64,000 nucleotides of DNA from DRPN01 sp964599235 (GTDB lineage Bacteria > Bacteroidota > Bacteroidia > Bacteroidales > VadinHA17), in assembly GCA_964599235.1 (NCBI GenBank), contig CAZRDX010000022.1, positions 19,359 through 83,358 on the forward strand, read 5' to 3'. A model generated the notes under the pieces. The model was given only the letters and a program-made list of their open reading frames with translations. It searched no databases and was not told the origin of the DNA. Both the position numbers and the translations under genes were made by a program. Positions 59,308 to 64,000 of this stretch are shown here, in pieces; the stretch's first letter is position 1; each line of letters starts with the position of its first letter.

Positions 59308-61575
59308 ATGGCTTTTGATATCGAGATGATCCGCAAGGTATACGACAATTATGAGAAGAAGATCCCGGAACTGCGTAAGATACTGGGTCGTCCGCTGACA
59401 CTGACGGAGAAGATCCTCTACACGCATCTGGCCGACCCGGACATCGCAGCCCCCTACCGTCGGGGTGAGGATTATGTGGATTTCCGGCCCGACCGGGTGG
59501 CGATGCAGGATGCCACGGCCCAGATGGCTTTGCTGCAGTTCATGATGGCCGGCAAGGACAAGGTGGCCGTTCCCTCGTCGGTACATTGCGACCACCTCAT
59601 CACCGCCCGTGAAGGGGCTGAGAAAGACCTGGAGAAGGCCAAATACACCAACCAGGAGGTGTATGATTTCCTGGCGTCGGTCTCCAACAAGTATGGCATC
59701 GGTTTCTGGAAGCCGGGTGCCGGCATCATCCATCAGGTGGTGCTGGAGAACTATGCTTTTCCCGGCGGTATGATGATCGGCACCGACTCGCACACGCCCA
59801 ATGCCGGCGGACTGGGGATGGTGGCCATCGGTGTGGGCGGCGCCGACGCCGTCGACGTGATGGCGGGCATGCCCTGGGAGCTGAAGTTCCCGAAGATCAT
59901 CGGCATCAAACTCACCGGTCGTCTCTCGGGCTGGGCCGCACCCAAGGATGTGATCCTCAAAGTGGCCGATATCCTCACCGTGAAGGGAGGCACCGGCTAC
60001 ATCCTCGAATACTTCGGCGAAGGAGCCGCAGCGCTGTCGGCCACGGGCCGCGCCACCATCTGTAACATGGGTGCCGAGGTGGGAGCCACCACCTCCACCT
60101 TCGGCTTCGACGACCATACCGCCGAATACCTGCGGCAGACCCACCGCGCCGACGTGGCCGCGATGGCCGAGGCCGTCCGCGAACACCTCACCGGCGACCC
60201 GGAGGTATATGCCGACCCGGAAAAATATTTCGACAAGGTGATCGAGATCAACCTCTCCGAGCTGGAGCCTGCCCTCAACGGGCCTTTCACGCCCGACCTG
60301 CGCACGCCGGTGTCGAAGATGGCGGAGACGGCCCGCGAGAACGACTGGCCTCTCAACCTCGAGGCCGGACTCATCGGCTCCTGCACCAACTCCTCCTACG
60401 AGGACATCACCCGCGCCGCCTCCATCGCACGGCAGGCCCTGAAGAAAGGCCTCAAACCCAAAGGGAAGATCTACATCACCCCCGGCTCCGAGCAGGTGCG
60501 CTACACCATGGAACGCGACGGACTGATCGAGGTGTTCGAGAAACTGGGCGGAGTGATCCTCGCCAACGCCTGCGGCCCCTGCATCGGCCAGTGGGACCGC
60601 GAAGAGGTGAAGGACGGCCACCGCAACTCCATCGTCACCTCCTTCAACCGCAACTTCGCCAAACGCAACGATGGCAATCCCAACACCTATGCTTTCGTCG
60701 CCTCGCCCGAGATGGTGATGACCTATGCCATCGCCGGGCGTCTCGACTTCGACCCGCTGCACGACACCCTCATCAACGAACAGGGTGAAGAGGTGCGTTT
60801 CGACGAGCCCGAAGGGCTGGTCTTCCCGCCCAAAGGCTTCGAGGTGGACGATCCCGGCTATGTGCCCCCCGCCGAGGACGGCAGCCGTGTCGAGGTGGTG
60901 GTCAAACCCGACTCCGAGCGGCTGCAGCTGCTCAAACCTTTCCCCGCCTGGGACGGCAACGACTTCTACGGCCTCTATCTGCTCATCAAGGCCAAGGGCA
61001 AGTGCACCACCGACCATATCTCCATGGCCGGTCCGTGGCTGCGCTACCGCGGTCACCTGGAGAACATCTCCCAGAACCTCCTCATCGGAGCGGTCAACTA
61101 CTTCAACAACATGACCAACAAGGTGAAGAACCAGCTCACGGGCGAGTATGTGCCGGTGCCGGAGGCCGCCAAGGCCTACCGCGATGCCGGCAAAGGCTCG
61201 ATCATCGTGGGAGACGAGAACTACGGCGAGGGCTCCTCGCGCGAACATGCCGCCATGGAGCCCCGCTTCATGGGGGTGAAGGCCGTGCTGGTACGCTCCT
61301 TCGCCCGCATCCACGAGACCAACCTCAAAAAACAGGGCGTGCTGGCCATCACCTTCGCCGACCCTGCCGACTACGACAAGATCCAGGAAGACGACACCTT
61401 CGACATCCTCGGCCTCAAGGAGTTCGCTCCCGGCAAGCCCCTGACGGTGGTCATCCACCACAAGGACGGCTCGCAGGAGACCATCCTGGTCAACCACTCC
61501 TACAACCAGAACCAGATCGAATGGTTCAAGGCCGGCTCGGCGCTCAACCTGATCCGTCAGCAGAACACCAAATGA
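59308..61575 (+). CDS. acn: Aconitate hydratase (mitochondrial-type AcnA-like)
   Basis: Isomerises citrate to isocitrate through cis-aconitate using a [4Fe-4S] cluster. 755 residues. Cluster cysteines: Cys in LIGSCTNSSYEDITR and the pair in ANACGPCIGQWDR. Other conserved segments: MMIGTDSHTPNAGGLGM, VKPDSERLQLLKPF, and GDENYGEGSSREHAAMEPRF in the swivelling domain. Its size and sequence fit the mitochondrial-type group common in Bacteroidota. Own promoter and terminator. Confidence 0.97.
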   Translation: MAFDIEMIRKVYDNYEKKIPELRKILGRPLTLTEKILYTHLADPDIAAPYRRGEDYVDFRPDRVAMQDATAQMALLQFMMAGKDKVAVPSSVHCDHLITAREGAEKDLEKAKYTNQEVYDFLASVSNKYGIGFWKPGAGIIHQVVLENYAFPGGMMIGTDSHTPNAGGLGMVAIGVGGADAVDVMAGMPWELKFPKIIGIKLTGRLSGWAAPKDVILKVADILTVKGGTGYILEYFGEGAAALSATGRATICNMGAEVGATTSTFGFDDHTAEYLRQTHRADVAAMAEAVREHLTGDPEVYADPEKYFDKVIEINLSELEPALNGPFTPDLRTPVSKMAETARENDWPLNLEAGLIGSCTNSSYEDITRAASIARQALKKGLKPKGKIYITPGSEQVRYTMERDGLIEVFEKLGGVILANACGPCIGQWDREEVKDGHRNSIVTSFNRNFAKRNDGNPNTYAFVASPEMVMTYAIAGRLDFDPLHDTLINEQGEEVRFDEPEGLVFPPKGFEVDDPGYVPPAEDGSRVEVVVKPDSERLQLLKPFPAWDGNDFYGLYLLIKAKGKCTTDHISMAGPWLRYRGHLENISQNLLIGAVNYFNNMTNKVKNQLTGEYVPVPEAAKAYRDAGKGSIIVGDENYGEGSSREHAAMEPRFMGVKAVLVRSFARIHETNLKKQGVLAITFADPADYDKIQEDDTFDILGLKEFAPGKPLTVVIHHKDGSQETILVNHSYNQNQIEWFKAGSALNLIRQQNTK

Positions 61576-61658
61576 AGAGGGGAACGCCCTCCCAACCTGC
61601 GGTGCGCACCACCCCCGCAAGGCTTCTACGATGAACTGAAAAAGTGGTGGTTCAGAAA

Positions 61659-61690
61659 AAAAAGATGAGGACTGCGGTCCTCATCTTTTT
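61659..61690 (+). terminator. Intrinsic terminator after aconitase
   Basis: Stem AAAAAGATGAGGAC/GTCCTCATCTTTTT with a TGCG loop, giving a C(UGCG)G tetraloop as in the gapdh terminator. Confidence 0.93.
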
Positions 61691-61739
61691 ATGGCATAAA
61701 TTTTGTGACATTTTCTCACAACATCATGAACCCCTTTTC

Positions 61740-62330
61740 ATGAAGAGGCACATTCTCTGGCTTTTGCCGATGATCACCCTGCTGCTCACCGGCTGTCCCC
61801 GTTGCGGCGATCCTGAGGAGCTGTACATGGGGCCTCTGCCCGATGAAGCACTGGGTTATGTTCCCTATCACAACGGTGAGACGGTGCGGTTCCTCCACTC
61901 CCGCAACATGTCGGTCACCTTCACCGCATGGCGGGCCACCTGGCCGCAGGAAAGCAGCCTGTGCGGCGAATGCTGCGACAAGATCATCCATTACGAGACG
62001 AACATCACGCAACTGGTACCGGACTATCCGCTTTTCGATATCCGGCTGGAGATCGCCAACCCCGATGAGAGCCTTTACTGGCTGACGGCCACCGTGGGAG
62101 GCTCGTCGTTCCGCATCCCCACCAACGGCCCCGACACCTCCACAGCGACCAGGGTCGACTCCATTCAGGTCGACAGCACCTGGTTTCACGACGTCTATCT
62201 CCTGCAAGGCAGCTGGGGCACACCGGGCGAAGAGGCGGTCTATGTCGACAGCATCTGGTACAACCATACAGAAGGTATCCTGAAGATCATCATGTCCAAT
62301 GAAGAATATTACACCCTCACCAGGGAATAA
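61740..62330 (+). CDS. Hypothetical lipoprotein
   Basis: 196 residues from the ATG at 61740. Lipoprotein signal ILWLLPMITLLLTGC followed by PRCGDPEELYMGPLPDEAL. The rest is a beta-rich domain with SLCGECCDKIIHYE (three cysteines, perhaps a disulfide), then TNGPDTSTATRVDSIQV and the C-terminal YVDSIWYNHTEGILKIIM. No family recognised. Its end overlaps the next lipoprotein gene by 32 bases, so the two are coupled. Confidence 0.68.
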   Translation: MKRHILWLLPMITLLLTGCPRCGDPEELYMGPLPDEALGYVPYHNGETVRFLHSRNMSVTFTAWRATWPQESSLCGECCDKIIHYETNITQLVPDYPLFDIRLEIANPDESLYWLTATVGGSSFRIPTNGPDTSTATRVDSIQVDSTWFHDVYLLQGSWGTPGEEAVYVDSIWYNHTEGILKIIMSNEEYYTLTRE

Positions 62331-62997
62331 ATGGCTGGCAGGACTGCTGCTCCTCGGGCTGCTGACGGCCTGCGGCGAGGATCATGCCCTGAAAAAAGAA
62401 CGGTTCTTTTTCCAAGAAGAGAATACCGCCTGGCTGCCCGCCGACACCCTCGACGAAGTCTTCCTCATGCGCGACAACAACGGCATCACCATCAGTTTCA
62501 TCAAAAAGAGTGAAGACTATTACTTCAACAAGTCATGGAGCAGCTTCCTCGGCGTGAACACCCGCATGTCACTGACCGAGTACCGGTACCTCAGCTACCG
62601 GACCCCTTTCGGGCAGACATTCCGGATCTCCCTCACAGCCGGATGGCCTCCCTACGGCGACGAATTATACGTATCCCTCAACGGCATCGCTTTTTCCTGG
62701 GACTTCGGCTTCAAGACCATCTCCCACCTCGAAGCTGACGATCAATACCTGTCGAAACTGATGACCGGCAACGGTTATGAAGAACGGGAAAAGATCAGGT
62801 CCACCGTCAGACTCCTTGACTCCCTCCGCATATCTGAAAGGGTGTATCATGAAGTGATGCACTTCACTCTTCTCGACTTCATGGAGGAGGCCCCCTCCAA
62901 ACCTTTCCGGGTCAGAGACATCTACCTGGCCAAAGAATGGGGCCTTGTCCGGTATGACCTGGCAAACGGGATCCGGTATGAAAGGGTGGAAGAGTAA
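62299..62997 (+). CDS. Hypothetical lipoprotein, coupled to the preceding one
   Basis: 232 residues from the ATG at 62299, inside the end of the previous gene. Lipoprotein signal WLAGLLLLGLLTACGEDHAL. The body has TFRISLTAGWPPYGDELYVS and a helix-rich C-terminus SLRISERVYHEVMHFTLLDF, ending with IYLAKEWGLVRYDLANGIRY. No family recognised; the last segment resembles the tail of secreted proteins that end in a beta hairpin. Followed by a heptamer repeat and a weak hairpin. Confidence 0.66.
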   Translation: MKNITPSPGNKWLAGLLLLGLLTACGEDHALKKERFFFQEENTAWLPADTLDEVFLMRDNNGITISFIKKSEDYYFNKSWSSFLGVNTRMSLTEYRYLSYRTPFGQTFRISLTAGWPPYGDELYVSLNGIAFSWDFGFKTISHLEADDQYLSKLMTGNGYEEREKIRSTVRLLDSLRISERVYHEVMHFTLLDFMEEAPSKPFRVRDIYLAKEWGLVRYDLANGIRYERVEE

Positions 62998-62999
62998 TA

Positions 63000-63027
63000 C
63001 CCGATGACTGATGCTTGATGCCCGATG
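63000..63027. repeat. Four tandem 7-bp repeats (NNYGATG)
   Basis: Units CCCGATG, ACTGATG, CTTGATG, CCCGATG directly after the lipoprotein stop. A short tandem repeat of this kind is often seen in intergenic Bacteroidota DNA. No function inferred. Confidence 0.6.
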
Positions 63028-63038
63028 CTCAAAAAACA

Positions 63039-63063
63039 GATCAGATAAAATCCGATCATTTTT
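63039..63063 (+). terminator. Weak candidate terminator after the lipoprotein pair
   Basis: Imperfect stem GATCAGAT/ATCCGATC (one A:C mismatch) with an AAA loop, followed by a short T-run. Confidence 0.45.
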
Positions 63064-63136
63064 ACACCCTATATCTGATTGATTCAGTTTGTATTACATG
63101 ATCCTTGCTGTTTTTTTCAAAAAATATCCTAAATTT

Positions 63137-63162
63137 TTAGTTGTTTAACTAAATATTTAGTT
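63137..63162. promoter_or_regulatory. blaI operator: three alternating half-sites
   Basis: Half-site TTAGTT (63137-63142), then AACTAA (63147-63152), then TTAGTT (63157-63162), each 4 bases apart (GTTT, ATAT). Each neighbouring pair forms a perfect inverted repeat, so a dimer could bind either pair. They immediately precede the blaI -7 element, the expected place for a repressor to block RNA polymerase. The motif is AT-rich and does not equal the staphylococcal TACA/TGTA box. Confidence 0.7.
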
Positions 63163-63163
63163 A

Positions 63164-63171
63164 TATATTTG
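63164..63171 (+). promoter_or_regulatory. blaI promoter -7 element
   Basis: TATATTTG, exact TAnnTTTG, 43 bases upstream of the blaI ATG and immediately after the third operator half-site. Confidence 0.7.
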
Positions 63172-63213
63172 CGTTAGTAGTTCAGGTATACCTTTACTTA
63201 AAAGCGCAAATCT

Positions 63214-63591
63214 ATGAAGCTCACCCGTGCTGAAGAACAGATCATGCAGGTCTTGTGGGACCTGGAAGAGGCTTTCGTCAAAGAGATCCTCGGGCGTCTG
63301 GAAGAACCCAGGCCGGCGTACAACACCGTATCGACGATCGTACGGATCCTGGAGAAGAAAGGGTTCGTTGCGCATCATGCCTACGGCAAGGCGCACAAGT
63401 ATTACCCGTTGATCAGCCGGGAGGAGTACACCCGCACCACGATGAAAAACTTCGTGAAGGATTATTTCTCCAACTCTTTTGAGAAGATGGTCTCCTTCTT
63501 TGCGCGCGAGAGGGACATCGACCTGAAGGAGATGGAGGATATCATGCGTATCATGCAGGAAGAGATCGAGAAACAGAAGAAAAATGGATAG
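63214..63591 (+). CDS. blaI: BlaI/MecI/CopY-type transcriptional repressor
   Basis: 125 residues. Winged-helix N-terminal domain (about 1-75) starting MKLTRAEEQIMQVLWDLEEA, with the recognition helix region AYNTVSTIVRILEKKGF, and a C-terminal dimerisation segment. In this family, dimers bind paired half-sites and are cleaved or released after the partner sensor is activated. The gene overlaps the next one by 8 bases (its TAG lies inside ATGGATAG), the standard blaI-blaR coupling. Operator half-sites precede its promoter, consistent with autoregulation. Confidence 0.93.
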   Translation: MKLTRAEEQIMQVLWDLEEAFVKEILGRLEEPRPAYNTVSTIVRILEKKGFVAHHAYGKAHKYYPLISREEYTRTTMKNFVKDYFSNSFEKMVSFFARERDIDLKEMEDIMRIMQEEIEKQKKNG

Positions 63592-64000
63592 TTTCGGCAC
63601 CTTTCTTTATCAGTCGGGCATCAGCATTGCGGTTTTTTACCTCTTTTACTGGGCCCTGTTACGGAGGGAGACCTGGTTCACTCTCAACCGTATTCTTTTG
63701 TTCAGCTCTTTACTGCTGGCCGTGGTGATCCCTTTTGTGAAGATCACCCTGCATGCGGCGCCCGAGCCGGGAACGGTCTATTATGCCCTCGACCATTATC
63801 TGATGGATGGGGTCATCGTACACCCGGCCACGCTGGCCGAACGTACCGGCATGCACCTCACGGCAGGTAAAGCATTGCTGTTGCTCTATCTTGCCGGAGC
63901 GCTCTTCTTCCTGGTCAGGTTCCTGATCCAGATCTTTCATGTGCTTCACCTGGTGCACCGTTACGGCATCCGCGATCTCGGGGGATACCGCATCGTGCCC
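63584..64000 (+). CDS. M56 family sensor/protease (BlaR1/MecR1-like), partial
   Basis: Only the first 139 residues are in the window, running off the right edge. Three N-terminal transmembrane segments are visible (SIAVFYLFYWALL, RILLFSSLLLAVVIPF, LLLLYLAGALFFLVRFLI), the topology of M56/BlaR1 proteins; the zinc protease loop and any sensor domain lie beyond 64000. Overlaps blaI by 8 bases. It could respond to beta-lactams or, as in many Bacteroidota, to another envelope signal; the C-terminal domain would tell. Confidence 0.85.
   Translation, partial: MDSFGTFLYQSGISIAVFYLFYWALLRRETWFTLNRILLFSSLLLAVVIPFVKITLHAAPEPGTVYYALDHYLMDGVIVHPATLAERTGMHLTAGKALLLLYLAGALFFLVRFLIQIFHVLHLVHRYGIRDLGGYRIVP

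Noticed and set aside
59206..61620. 804-residue open frame on the minus strand
   Set aside because: Antisense shadow of aconitase; the sense gene has full conserved motifs.

Overview
This window is a GC-rich piece of a Bacteroidota chromosome, most likely a Bacteroidales-like anaerobe or facultative anaerobe; genus is not determinable from the sequence. The evidence is: PorT of the type IX secretion system (T9SS) with three cargo proteins carrying a type A sorting domain, a TamL lipoprotein, a small-form PurL, many TAnnTTTG promoter elements, a beta-propeller signalling protein, and the gene order rpsU-xer-hpf-tRNAs-tuf-tRNA-Trp-secE-nusG-rplKAJL-rpoB. It is mostly core genome: no insertion sequence, prophage, CRISPR array or integron was seen.

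Layout. 1-8.6 kb (minus): translation/transcription superoperon running from rpsU, a Xer recombinase and hpf into four tRNA genes (Thr, Tyr, Gly, Thr), tuf, tRNA-Trp, secE, nusG, rplK, rplA, rplJ, rplL and a 5' part of rpoB that leaves the window. 8.7-19.6 kb: a membrane-anchored helix-hairpin-helix protein, an NSS transporter, pyk, tamL, a TrmH-type methyltransferase, and purL-ubiE-porT. 19.7-25 kb (plus): a YdfG-like SDR, a malate/lactate dehydrogenase-like enzyme, and galK with a sodium:solute symporter and a small membrane protein. 25-34.3 kb: T9SS-exported M1 peptidase, a propeller/SpoIIE phosphatase sensor, a T9SS cargo protein, a lipase-like lipoprotein. 34.4-36.4 kb: a cysteine-free PerR-like regulator, a Prx6-type peroxiredoxin, and a secreted protein that looks like a catalytically dead arsenate-reductase/low-molecular-weight phosphatase. 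36.4-41.1 kb (minus): mutS2, a deacetylase-like gene and a GNAT gene, tightly coupled. 41.2-47.7 kb: S9 peptidase lipoprotein, a beta-barrel, an MFS transporter, yaaA, a methyltransferase, a small zinc-binding-like protein, a nitroreductase. 48-57.4 kb (plus): large secreted proteins, a 41-residue lipoprotein with a barrel, gapdh. 57.5-64 kb: a SiaC-like phosphoprotein, an ABC permease, aconitase, two lipoproteins, and blaI with the start of an M56 (BlaR1/MecR1) sensor.

How it works together. Central metabolism is represented by GalK, GAPDH, pyruvate kinase and aconitase, each on its own transcript. Envelope and export functions (PorT, TamL, T9SS cargo, lipoproteins, barrels) form the largest accessory theme. 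Stress sensing is represented by PerR-like/Prx, YaaA and BlaI/BlaR. I saw no clear large undescribed multigene system; the most unusual items are the exported dead phosphatase, the cysteine-free PerR-like regulator, the lone SiaC, the blaI triple-arm operator, the 41-residue lipoprotein/barrel pair, and a few structured or repeated intergenic sequences.
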